The notes beneath the pieces are model-generated. The model was not told the origin of the DNA. It saw only the letters and a program-made list of their open reading frames with translations, and ran no database searches. A stretch of DNA of 38,417 nt. Origin: an uncultured Tissierellia bacterium (GTDB taxonomy: Bacteria > Bacillota > Clostridia > Tissierellales > Peptoniphilaceae). Where the stretch lies: positions 1 to 38,417 of the forward strand of contig CABTYV010000007.1 in the NCBI GenBank assembly GCA_902489145.1. Reading direction: 5' to 3'. The translations under genes and the position numbers were made by a program. Below, in pieces: positions 30,738 through 38,417 of this stretch (position 1 is its first letter; each line of letters begins with the position of its first letter).

Positions 30738-33700
30738 ATGGCAAAAACTTTTAAGACGATGGATGGGAACGAAGCTGCGGCATACGTCTCGTATGCATTC
30801 ACGCAGGTCGCGACCATCTACCCCATCACTCCATCTTCTCCGATGCCGGAGCATGTGGATACCTGGGCTGCAAACGGAAAGAAAAATATCTTCGGCGAAC
30901 CGGTCAATGTCGTCGAGATGCAGTCGGAGGCAGGCGCTGCAGGCGCCATGCACGGCGCCCTGGCGGCGGGCGCATTGGCTACTACTTACACCGCTTCTCA
31001 GGGCCTGCTGTTGATGATTCCGGATATGTATAAGATTGCCGGAGAGCACCTGCCGGGTGTGTTCCATGTCGCGGCCCGTGCCGTGGCAAGCCACGCCCTT
31101 TCCATCTACGGCGATCACAGTGACGTGAACTCCGCTCGGATGACCGGCTTCGGCTTCCTGGCTTCGGGCTCGGTTCAGGAAAGCATGGACCTGGCAGCGG
31201 TCGCCCACCTTTCAGCAATTGAGGCCAGCCTGCCCTTCTGCCATTTCTTCGATGGCTTCCGGACCTCACACGAGATCAACAAGATCGAGCTCTGGGACTA
31301 TGATGATTTGGCCGAACTGGTCAATCGCAAGGCCATCGACGAATACAAGGCTCGTACCTTAAACCCCAACCGTCCGACGACCTTTGGTACCGCTCAGGAT
31401 CCTTCCATCTTCTTCCAAAACCTGGAAGCCTCCAACCAGGCCTACATCGATGCCATTCCGGTGGTCGAGAAATATATGGCCAAGGTTTCGGAGAAGACCG
31501 GAAGAGACTATCATATCTTTGATTACTATGGAGATCCCGAAGCAGAATATGTCGTGGTCCTGATGGGCTCTGCCAGCCAGGCCATGGAAGAAGTGATCGA
31601 CTGGATGAAAGAAAACCATCCCGACCGCAAGGTGGGCATGGTCAAGGTCCGCCTCTATCGCCCGTTTGCGACGGAGAAGTTCCTGGAGGCAGTGCCAAAG
31701 ACCGCTAAGAAGATTGCGGTATTAGACCGGACCAAGGAGAAGGGGGCCATTGGGGAGCCGCTCTATCTGGATGTTCAGTCCGCCTTCTATAACACGGACC
31801 GTCATCCCCTCGTGGTCGGCGGCCGCTACGGCATGGGCTCCTCTGATGTGACGCCCACCGCCCTGCTTTCCGTCTGGAAGAACCTGTTTGAAGCCGAACC
31901 CAAGGATCATTTCACGATCGGCATCGAGGATGATGTGACCCACACCTCCCTGGATCAGAGCGAAGCGCTCCATATTCGGGAAGAGGGGACGACCCGCTGC
32001 AAGTTCTGGGGCTTTGGATCGGATGGTACGGTCGGCGCCAACAAGCAGGCCATCAAGATCATCGGCGATCACACCGAAATGTATGCACAAGGCTACTTCG
32101 ACTACGACTCCAAGAAGTCGGGCGGTTTGACCGTCTCCCACCTGCGCTTTGGGAAAAATCCCATCCGCTCCACCTATTTGTTGGATGAGTCAGACTTCGT
32201 CTCCTGCTCAAAGCAGGCTTATGTCCATCAGTACGACCTCTTAGAGGGCCTGAAAAAGGGCGGTCGCTTCCTGCTCAACTGCACCTGGTCCGAAGAGGAG
32301 CTGGACCAGCACCTGCCGGCCAAGCTCAAGCGCTACATTGCCCAAAATGACATTGAATTTTACATCATCAACGCCTCCAAGATTGCCCAGGAGATTGGCC
32401 TTGGCAACCGGACCAACATGATCATTCAGTCCGCCTTCTTCAAGCTCTCTCAAGTGCTGCCGATTGAAGAGGCGACGGCTTATCTGAAGGACTCCATCGT
32501 CAAGTCCTACGGCCACAAGGGCGACGATATCGTCAACATGAACTACAAGGCCGTTGATTCCGGCATCAATGCCCTGGTCAAGGTGCAGGTCCCGGCCGCT
32601 TGGGCGGATGTAGCGGACGAGCCCGTGGACAAGAAGGACGTGCCGGAGTTCATCGAGAAGATCATCTTCCCCATGCTCCATCATCAGGGAGACAAGCTGC
32701 CGGTATCGGCCTTTATGGACCGGCCCGATGGCCATTGGGACAACGGCACCTCCGCCTATGAGAAGCGCGGCATCGCCCTCTATACACCGGAGTGGAAGAT
32801 TGACAATTGTATCCAGTGTAACCAATGCGCCTATGTCTGCCCCCATGCGGTGATTCGGCCCTTCCTTTTGGATGAAGCTGAGACGGCCAAGGCACCGGAA
32901 GGCTTCGAGGTCAAGAAGGCCAACGGCAAGGCATTGGCAGGATTGAACTTCCGCATCCAGGTTTCTCAGCTCGACTGTACGGGCTGTGGCAACTGCGTGG
33001 ATGTCTGCCCGGCGCCCACCAAGGCCCTGGAGATGAAGCCCTTCGAAGAGCAGTATGAGGCGCAAAAGGGCTATTGGGATTTTGCAGTCAACGAAGTCAC
33101 CAACAAACCGGACCTCATGGACCGGACCACGGTAAAGGGTTCTCAGTTTGTACAGCCCCTCCTGGAATTCTCGGGCGCTTGCGCAGGCTGCGGCGAGACC
33201 CCCTATGCACGGCTGATCACCCAGCTCTATGGGGATCATATGCAGATTGCCAATGCGACCGGCTGCTCGTCCATCTGGGGCGCTTCTGCTCCGGCGACGC
33301 CCTACACCTGCAACAGTGAAGGCTGCGGCCCGTCCTGGGGCAACTCCCTCTTCGAGGACAATGCAGAGTATGGCTACGGGATGCTCCTGGCCAACGAGGC
33401 CAACCGTGATTTGATCTCGGGCAAGATGAAGTCCTTCCGCAAGCTGGGTCTGGAGAGCAAGTACAACGACCTCTTTGAAGCCTGGGAAGAAGGCAAGTTC
33501 GACTACAAGGCCTCCAAGCAGGCTACTGCGGACATTCTGGCCGCAGAACCGGATGTAAGCGATGCGTCTGGTAAGGCGCTCTTAGCGGAGATCCTTGAGC
33601 TCAAGGACTACATGGTCAAGAAGTCCAACTGGATCTTCGGCGGCGATGGCTGGGCCTATGATATCGGATACGGCGGACTGGACCATGTATTGGCCTCCGG

Positions 33701-34271
33701 CAAGGACATCAACGTCCTCGTCATGAATACCGAGGTGTACTCCAATACCGGTGGTCAGTCCTCCAAGGCGACGCCGCTCGCGGCCGTGGCCCAATTTGCC
33801 GCAGCCGGCAAACGGATCCAGTCCAAGGATCTGGGCCTCATGCAGGCGACCTACGGCTACGTCTATGTAGCTCAGATCGCCATGGGCGCCAACCAGAACC
33901 AGACCATCAAAGCCATCAAGGAAGCAGAAGCCTACAACGGACCTTCGCTGATTATCGCATATGCGCCTTGCATCAACCACGGCATCCGCATCGGGATGGG
34001 CCGGTCGCAGTACCGCGAGAAGCAAGCGGTCGAAGCGGGCTATTGGCACCTGTGGCGCTATGATCCTCGCCTGGAGGAGGAGGGGAAGAACCCCTTCCAG
34101 CTGGATTCTAAAGAGCCGACTGCCGACTTCCAGGAATTCCTCTCTGGCGAAGTCCGCTACTCTTCCTTAAAGCGGAACTTCCCCGAAGAAGCCGAGGAGC
34201 TCTACGCCGCCGCAGAAAAAACGGCCAAGGAGCGCTATCGTAAATATAAGAGACTGGCGGATCAGGACTAA
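30738..34271 (+). CDS. nifJ: Pyruvate:ferredoxin (flavodoxin) oxidoreductase
   Basis: The protein has 1177 residues, the full single-chain form; AGGAGG lies 6 nt before the ATG. The N-terminal domains begin with MDGNEAAAYVSYAFTQV and IYPITPSSPMPEHVD (pyruvate and TPP binding). Two 4Fe-4S ferredoxin motifs follow: CIQCNQCAYVCP (about 691) and CTGCGNCVDVCP (about 747). The C-terminal TPP domain includes CAGCGETPY, ATGCSSIWGASAPATPY and GDGWAYDIGYGGLDHVL (about 969) with NTEVYSNTGGQSSK. It splits pyruvate with CoA into acetyl-CoA, CO2 and reduced ferredoxin, the core step of anaerobic fermentation. It has its own promoter and terminator and stands as a single-gene unit between hprK and murB. Confidence 0.98.
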   Translation: MAKTFKTMDGNEAAAYVSYAFTQVATIYPITPSSPMPEHVDTWAANGKKNIFGEPVNVVEMQSEAGAAGAMHGALAAGALATTYTASQGLLLMIPDMYKIAGEHLPGVFHVAARAVASHALSIYGDHSDVNSARMTGFGFLASGSVQESMDLAAVAHLSAIEASLPFCHFFDGFRTSHEINKIELWDYDDLAELVNRKAIDEYKARTLNPNRPTTFGTAQDPSIFFQNLEASNQAYIDAIPVVEKYMAKVSEKTGRDYHIFDYYGDPEAEYVVVLMGSASQAMEEVIDWMKENHPDRKVGMVKVRLYRPFATEKFLEAVPKTAKKIAVLDRTKEKGAIGEPLYLDVQSAFYNTDRHPLVVGGRYGMGSSDVTPTALLSVWKNLFEAEPKDHFTIGIEDDVTHTSLDQSEALHIREEGTTRCKFWGFGSDGTVGANKQAIKIIGDHTEMYAQGYFDYDSKKSGGLTVSHLRFGKNPIRSTYLLDESDFVSCSKQAYVHQYDLLEGLKKGGRFLLNCTWSEEELDQHLPAKLKRYIAQNDIEFYIINASKIAQEIGLGNRTNMIIQSAFFKLSQVLPIEEATAYLKDSIVKSYGHKGDDIVNMNYKAVDSGINALVKVQVPAAWADVADEPVDKKDVPEFIEKIIFPMLHHQGDKLPVSAFMDRPDGHWDNGTSAYEKRGIALYTPEWKIDNCIQCNQCAYVCPHAVIRPFLLDEAETAKAPEGFEVKKANGKALAGLNFRIQVSQLDCTGCGNCVDVCPAPTKALEMKPFEEQYEAQKGYWDFAVNEVTNKPDLMDRTTVKGSQFVQPLLEFSGACAGCGETPYARLITQLYGDHMQIANATGCSSIWGASAPATPYTCNSEGCGPSWGNSLFEDNAEYGYGMLLANEANRDLISGKMKSFRKLGLESKYNDLFEAWEEGKFDYKASKQATADILAAEPDVSDASGKALLAEILELKDYMVKKSNWIFGGDGWAYDIGYGGLDHVLASGKDINVLVMNTEVYSNTGGQSSKATPLAAVAQFAAAGKRIQSKDLGLMQATYGYVYVAQIAMGANQNQTIKAIKEAEAYNGPSLIIAYAPCINHGIRIGMGRSQYREKQAVEAGYWHLWRYDPRLEEEGKNPFQLDSKEPTADFQEFLSGEVRYSSLKRNFPEEAEELYAAAEKTAKERYRKYKRLADQD

Positions 34272-34349
34272 GCGGATCCGTCTTTCGAGGCCATGGCTGC
34301 TGGATTCGTTCCTTATTCCGGTCAGGACTGAGGCCATCCATTTTCAATC

Positions 34350-34387
34350 AGCTGCCGCAGAAGCATCTTCTGCGGCAGCTTTTTTTA
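34350..34387 (+). terminator. Rho-independent terminator after nifJ
   Basis: A perfect 14-bp stem, AGCTGCCGCAGAAG / CTTCTGCGGCAGCT, with a 3-nt loop is followed by seven T residues. It is the strongest terminator in the window and fits a highly expressed gene. Confidence 0.95.
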
Positions 34388-34516
34388 TGGCCCAGCTGGT
34401 CCCCCTTCGCGCGCAGAACGGGCCAGGTTTTATAGGAAGAGAGGAATCAATGAAAAAATACAAGCATAGGAGGGAAGTGGGTATAACTAATAAAACAAAG
34501 GGAGAGGAGTGTTTGG

Positions 34517-35464
34517 ATGTTAGAAAGCTATCAGCTGAATGAACTCACCAATGGTGCCTATGGGTTAACAAAGCGACAGGCACGCTTGGATCAATATACC
34601 AGCTTCCGGATCGGTGGCCCCTGCGAGCTATTGATTGAGCCCACCTCTGAAAAGGAGCTTCTGCGGACGATTCGCTACCTTCAGGCGGAGTCCCTGCCTT
34701 ACTATCTTCTGGGCAATGGATCCAACGTCCTGGTTCGGGACGGCGGCTTCCCTGGGGTGATTGTGGTCCTGGGTCGGCTTTTTTCCGACTTTTCGATCGA
34801 TGGGGCCTCGGTCACCGCCCAGGCGGGAACCGCCCTGCATGATCTGGCAGAGGCCAGCTTTCGTGCGGGCCTGACGGGCTTAGAGGAACTATCCGGCATC
34901 CCCGGCACAGTGGGGGGCGGGGTCATGATGAATGCCGGCGCCTATGGAAAAGAGATGAAGGATGTGGTTCGATCGGTGCGGGCCATCAACCGGGCGGGCA
35001 AGCTGGTGGAGCTTACCATTGAAGAGATGGCAATGGGCTATCGTCGTTCCCGTATGATGGAAGAAGGCATGATCGTCGTTCAGGTCACCTTCTCCTTACA
35101 GGAGGATGCGCCGGAAAAGATTCTGGCCCGCTATCAGGACTTTAGCCAAAGGCGAGCCGAAAAACAGCCCCTGGACCGCTATTCGGCCGGATCCACCTTT
35201 AAAAGGCCTGCCGAAGGCTACGCCTCCGCCTTGATCGACCAGGCCGGCCTTCGGGGCTTTTCCTATGGTCAGGCCCAGGTGAGCGAAAAGCACTGTGGCT
35301 TTTTGATTAACCAGGGACAGGCCAGTGCCCGAGAGATGCTGACCCTGATCGATCTGGTTCAAAAGCGAGTCCGGGAAAAATTTGCCATTGACCTGGAGCC
35401 GGAGGTACGGATTATTGGGGTGGATGTCGAGGAAAACGCCCCGTCGGGTCATAAGCTGCAATAA
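34517..35464 (+). CDS. murB: UDP-N-acetylmuramate dehydrogenase MurB
   Basis: The protein has 315 residues; GGAGAGGAG stands 7 nt before the ATG. The FAD-binding half shows TSFRIGGPCELLIEP, LGNGSNVLVRDGGF, and LSGIPGTVGGGVMMNAGAYG. The C-terminal domain has the catalytic serine region YSAGSTFKRP (about 223) and LIDQAGLRGFSYGQAQVSEKHCGFLIN, with the final Glu in DLEPEVRIIG. It reduces UDP-GlcNAc-enolpyruvate to UDP-MurNAc, an early cytoplasmic step of peptidoglycan synthesis. It heads the murB-rapZ-NUDIX-whiA group. No clear promoter was found between the nifJ terminator and the gene. Confidence 0.96.
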   Translation: MLESYQLNELTNGAYGLTKRQARLDQYTSFRIGGPCELLIEPTSEKELLRTIRYLQAESLPYYLLGNGSNVLVRDGGFPGVIVVLGRLFSDFSIDGASVTAQAGTALHDLAEASFRAGLTGLEELSGIPGTVGGGVMMNAGAYGKEMKDVVRSVRAINRAGKLVELTIEEMAMGYRRSRMMEEGMIVVQVTFSLQEDAPEKILARYQDFSQRRAEKQPLDRYSAGSTFKRPAEGYASALIDQAGLRGFSYGQAQVSEKHCGFLINQGQASAREMLTLIDLVQKRVREKFAIDLEPEVRIIGVDVEENAPSGHKLQ

Positions 35465-35513
35465 CAGGCATGGCCAGGCCATTCAATGCCTGCGAGCAAG
35501 GGGAAAGGAGTGT

Positions 35514-36398
35514 ATGGTGGAAATCGTCATTGTCACGGGGATGTCCGGTGCGGGCAAATCCTCGGCCCTTCGGATCTTTGAAGACATGGGCTATTTTTGC
35601 ATGGATAACCTGCCTCCTCAGCTGATGGGCGCCTTTTTAGCCTTGGCTAAGAAATCTACCGAGCCCCTCTCCCGGGTGGCCATTGGGGTCGATATTCGGA
35701 GTCGGACTTTTTTTGAAGAGTTTAAAGCCATGATTGAATTGCTCCAGGAGGAGGGAGAGGACCTGTCCATCCTTTTTCTGGAGGCTGATGAGGAGATCCT
35801 GATCCGTCGCTACAAGGAACTGAGGAGGCCCCACCCCCTAGATCAGATGGGCAATATCTATGATGGGATTCAGCGGGAGAAGGGGATCCTGGAGCCCCTG
35901 CGCCGACGAGCCGATCACGTGATAAACTCCTCCCATCTGAGTCTGGGCGAGCTCAAGCGAAAAATTGACAGCATTTATCTCAGCCGGGAGGGGACCGATC
36001 CGATTATGATTTCGGTCACCTCCTTCGGCTTCAAGCATGGGATTCTCCTGGATGCGGACCTGGTGATGGATGCGCGCTTCCTGCCCAACCCCTATTATCA
36101 GGAGGATCTAAAAGGGAAGTCCGGTTTGGATGAGGAGGTCGCCCGCTTCGTCTTGTCCGCAGATCCGGCTCAACAATTTTTAAAGCATTATATACACCTG
36201 CTGCAGCTGCTGATTCCTTATTATATTCATGAGGGCAAGCGTACCCTGGTCTTGGGCATTGGCTGTACGGGCGGCCAGCACCGCTCCGTGGTGATGGCGG
36301 AAGCCATTGGCCGCGCCTTCCAGGACCTTGGCTATGCGGCGAGGATCTATCATCGAGACCGCTCTGCCTGGAAGCTGGAAGGGAGGAGCAGGCTATGA
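35514..36398 (+). CDS. rapZ: RNase adapter/nucleotide-binding protein RapZ (YvcJ)
   Basis: The protein has 294 residues from the ATG after GGGGAAAGGAG; the longer frame overlaps murB. The P-loop GMSGAGKS is at 9-16, followed by DMGYFCMDNLPPQL, the Walker B-like ILFLEADEE, and RRPHPLDQMG. The C-terminal domain (about 155-294) has SFGFKHGILLDADLVMDARFLPNPYY and GIGCTGGQHRSV, the binding motif for UDP-GlcNAc or RNA in studied homologues. In Firmicutes YvcJ hydrolyses NTPs and affects competence; in enteric bacteria RapZ controls GlmS synthesis. Its neighbour murB fits a link to amino-sugar supply. The stop overlaps the NUDIX start (ATGA). Confidence 0.95.
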   Translation: MVEIVIVTGMSGAGKSSALRIFEDMGYFCMDNLPPQLMGAFLALAKKSTEPLSRVAIGVDIRSRTFFEEFKAMIELLQEEGEDLSILFLEADEEILIRRYKELRRPHPLDQMGNIYDGIQREKGILEPLRRRADHVINSSHLSLGELKRKIDSIYLSREGTDPIMISVTSFGFKHGILLDADLVMDARFLPNPYYQEDLKGKSGLDEEVARFVLSADPAQQFLKHYIHLLQLLIPYYIHEGKRTLVLGIGCTGGQHRSVVMAEAIGRAFQDLGYAARIYHRDRSAWKLEGRSRL

Positions 36399-36814
36399 AG
36401 GTGGTATCAGCGGGAGGGGTGATTATGCACGGGGAGCAAACCCTCCTTCTTCGGACTTTCTACGGCGGCTGGGTTTTGCCCAAGGGTCAGGTGGAGGAGG
36501 GGGAGACGCTTCAGGAAACGGCCCTTCGGGAGGTGCAGGAAGAATCCGGCCTCACCTGTCGCGTGATCAAATATATCGGTTTTATTCGGTATAACTTTCA
36601 GGGCCGTCAATCAGAGGTGGTACAAAAAAAGGTTCATTTCTATGCGATGGAATGGATTGACGGAAAACCCGCACCTCAATTGGAGGAGGGGTTTCGCGCC
36701 TCCATTTTTGTCCCCTGGAAGAAAGCTGTCGCCATGCTCAGTCACGACAGCGAACGAACCATCCTTCGTTCTGCCTTCAAAAACCGACCGAAACAGTCAA
36801 GGAGCGCCCAATGA
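36395..36814 (+). CDS. NUDIX hydrolase (YvcI-like position)
   Basis: The protein has 139 residues. The ATG overlaps the rapZ stop by 4 nt, and GGAAGGGAGGAG lies before it. The Nudix box is complete at 31-53: GQVEEGETLQETALREVQEE followed by SGL, matching G-x5-E-x7-REU-x-EE-x-GU. The product hydrolyses a nucleoside diphosphate linked to some group X with Mg2+; the substrate is not predictable. B. subtilis has a NUDIX gene (yvcI) at the start of the yvcIJKL operon. Here it sits between rapZ and whiA, where yvcK usually stands. Its stop overlaps whiA by 4 nt, so all three are coupled. Confidence 0.93.
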   Translation: MKVVSAGGVIMHGEQTLLLRTFYGGWVLPKGQVEEGETLQETALREVQEESGLTCRVIKYIGFIRYNFQGRQSEVVQKKVHFYAMEWIDGKPAPQLEEGFRASIFVPWKKAVAMLSHDSERTILRSAFKNRPKQSRSAQ

Positions 36815-37743
36815 CGTTTTCTTATGAGGTCAAAACTGAACTTTGTCATCTCAAGATCCCCTCCAAGATCCAAGCGCTTATGGAGCTGACCGCCTTTGCC
36901 GGACTCAACGCAGCTGTGGCCCTCAATCAGGAGGGACTCAAGCTGCGCTTTTTTTCAGAGCATCCGGAGGTGGCCCGCCGCATTACCAGCCTTTTGAACC
37001 TGCTCTATGGCATTCGCCCGGAAATGATCGCCCAGCAGGGCGGGGGCATTCAGGTCAACCCGCTGTATCTGACCGAACTAGGAGGCCCCGCCATGGACCG
37101 CTTTATCGAAGAAAGCGGCTTCAGCCTCATGGGGGATGAACGGGAAGAACCGAAAAATATTCTGGCCCGTCTCTCCAACCCGGAAAATGCCAAGGCCTAC
37201 CTGCGGGGCGCCTTCCTGGCTGCGGGCTCTTTGGTGGATCCAGATAAATCCTATCACCTGGAATTTCTCATCGCTCGCAAAAATCAGGTGCCCCTTTTTG
37301 CCCATGTGGCCGAGGTCCAGCAGCTGCCGTTTAAAAGAACCCTGCGTAAAACGGATACGCTTTTTTATCTGAAAAATTCGGAAGCAATTTCTGATTTTTT
37401 GGTCGACATTGGGGCGCCCCAGGCCATGCTCCTTTTGGAAGATATCAAAGCGAAAAAAGAGATGAAAAATATCATCAACCGCCAGGCTAATGCGGACACA
37501 GCGAATTATGATAAGCAGATGGAGGCCTCCGCTCGGCAGATCCGAGCCATTGACCAATTGGCCAAAAAGCCAGGCCTGGACCAGCTGCCCCCGCCCCTGC
37601 GGGATCTGGCCATTCTTCGGCTACAGCGCCCGGAAGCCTCGATCAAGGAATTGGGCGAAGCCCTGCGGCCGCCCCTGGGCAAGTCTGGGACCAATCACCG
37701 CATGAAGAAGCTTTTGCAAATGGCAGAGGAATGGCGAAATTAA
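36811..37743 (+). CDS. whiA: DNA-binding protein WhiA (YvcL)
   Basis: The protein has 310 residues. The N-terminal part (MTFSYEVKTELCHL) leads into two LAGLIDADG-like repeats (with ELTAFAGLNAAV and AYLRGAFLAAGSLVDP) that lack nuclease residues. The C-terminal helix-turn-helix includes NIINRQANADTANYDK, LRDLAILRLQRPEASIKELGEALRPPLGKSGTNHRMKKL. WhiA is a DNA-associated factor influencing cell division and chromosome segregation in B. subtilis and sporulation in Streptomyces. It is the last gene before the rRNA promoters, with the first rRNA -35 box 49 nt after its stop. Confidence 0.96.
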   Translation: MTFSYEVKTELCHLKIPSKIQALMELTAFAGLNAAVALNQEGLKLRFFSEHPEVARRITSLLNLLYGIRPEMIAQQGGGIQVNPLYLTELGGPAMDRFIEESGFSLMGDEREEPKNILARLSNPENAKAYLRGAFLAAGSLVDPDKSYHLEFLIARKNQVPLFAHVAEVQQLPFKRTLRKTDTLFYLKNSEAISDFLVDIGAPQAMLLLEDIKAKKEMKNIINRQANADTANYDKQMEASARQIRAIDQLAKKPGLDQLPPPLRDLAILRLQRPEASIKELGEALRPPLGKSGTNHRMKKLLQMAEEWRN

Positions 37744-37792
37744 AACAGGGGCATCCCTACCTAGAAGCAGAAGATAAAAAGCCAAAAAAGGC

Positions 37793-37821
37793 TTGACTTT
37801 GAAAAAAGAGGGTGGTAACAT
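37793..37821 (+). promoter_or_regulatory. rRNA operon promoter P1
   Basis: TTGACT and TAACAT are separated by 17 nt. It is the first of two tandem promoters in front of the 16S gene, a usual arrangement for rrn operons. Confidence 0.7.
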
Positions 37822-37898
37822 ATCAAAGTCGCCTCTGAGAGACGAGACAAGCAAATAAAAGCGGTGGAAGAAACCGTTCAGAGTTTGTAAAAAAAGTC

Positions 37899-37927
37899 TT
37901 GACAAGATTGATCAGATGCGATAGCAT
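37899..37927 (+). promoter_or_regulatory. rRNA operon promoter P2
   Basis: A perfect TTGACA and TAGCAT are separated by 17 nt, 106 nt downstream of P1. It would start transcription about 105 nt before the mature 16S end. Confidence 0.75.
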
Positions 37928-38011
37928 TAACAACGATCACTTATTGTGGTCGCGAACCTTATACAAGTTAATACGTGAATGACTTTGAGTATCACATTTA
38001 TATTTAATTTT

Positions 38012-38030
38012 AGAGTCAGAACATGACTCT
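38012..38030 (+). promoter_or_regulatory. Pre-16S leader hairpin
   Basis: AGAGTCA and TGACTCT form a perfect 7-bp stem with loop GAACA, ending about 7 nt before the mature 16S 5' end. It may guide processing of the precursor. Confidence 0.5.
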
Positions 38031-38037
38031 CGGATAT

Positions 38038-38417
<380 letters not shown>

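Noticed and set aside
32241..33239. Minus-strand frame of 332 codons opposite nifJ
   Set aside because: It is antisense to conserved catalytic and iron-sulfur motifs of nifJ and has no family motif or ribosome site.
34450..34542. Short frame MKKYKHRREVG... upstream of and overlapping murB
   Set aside because: It has about 30 codons, its ATG has only a weak ribosome site and it is out of frame with murB. A leader peptide is possible but nothing supports it.

Overview
The window is an almost fully coding chromosomal stretch from a Gram-positive anaerobe of the Firmicutes. The lineage signs are a large SRP RNA with an Alu domain, HprK, the RapZ/WhiA cluster, Rex, an HrcA-type CIRCE element and Shine-Dalgarno-led genes. 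Pyruvate:ferredoxin oxidoreductase, a membrane pyrophosphatase and biotin/Na+ decarboxylase subunits indicate an anaerobic fermenter. The GC-rich coding style and the 16S start at the right end fit Clostridia/Tissierellia. The genus cannot be fixed by reading alone.

Layout. 1-767: the end of a cardiolipin synthase and a small membrane protein. 835-4456: a redox operon with a Rex operator, rex, an ABC-F ATPase and a degenerate, tail-anchored glycerophosphodiesterase-like protein. 4547-9542: a heat-shock operon behind a CIRCE element, with a J-domain protein, ClpB and an MFS transporter. 9677-10626: a minus-strand YitT-family membrane protein with its own promoter and a leader of about 255 nt that looks like an attenuator. 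10670-11176: tRNA-Ser(GGA) followed directly by the SRP RNA. 11274-13384: a cytoplasmic alpha-amylase and a viroplasmin/RNase H protein. 13394-13798: MscL with a zinc ribbon.

13920-18560 is a strongly AT-rich minus-strand island, and is the most interesting part. In transcription order it has a secreted peptide precursor with six cysteines, a lipoprotein with propeller-like repeats, two FtsX/MacB-type permeases, a LolD/MacB-type ATPase and a CxxC thioredoxin-fold lipoprotein. The last five genes overlap or nearly touch. A 12-bp perfect inverted repeat brackets the peptide gene. I read this as a horizontally acquired bacteriocin-like or peptide-export/self-protection system in which the thioredoxin protein handles peptide disulfides. 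The layout resembles lactococcin-972-type loci, but I do not recognise the peptide.

18789-22768: K+-dependent membrane pyrophosphatase, then gamma, biotin-carrier and beta subunits of a Na+-pumping decarboxylase without the carboxyltransferase. 22781-23875: ychF on the minus strand. 24184-27633: an XRE regulator, MgtE and Xaa-Pro aminopeptidase. 27646-37743: uvrC-hprK and murB-rapZ-NUDIX-whiA, separated by a self-contained nifJ unit with its own promoter and terminator. 37793-38417: tandem rRNA promoters, a leader hairpin and the first ~380 nt of 16S rRNA.
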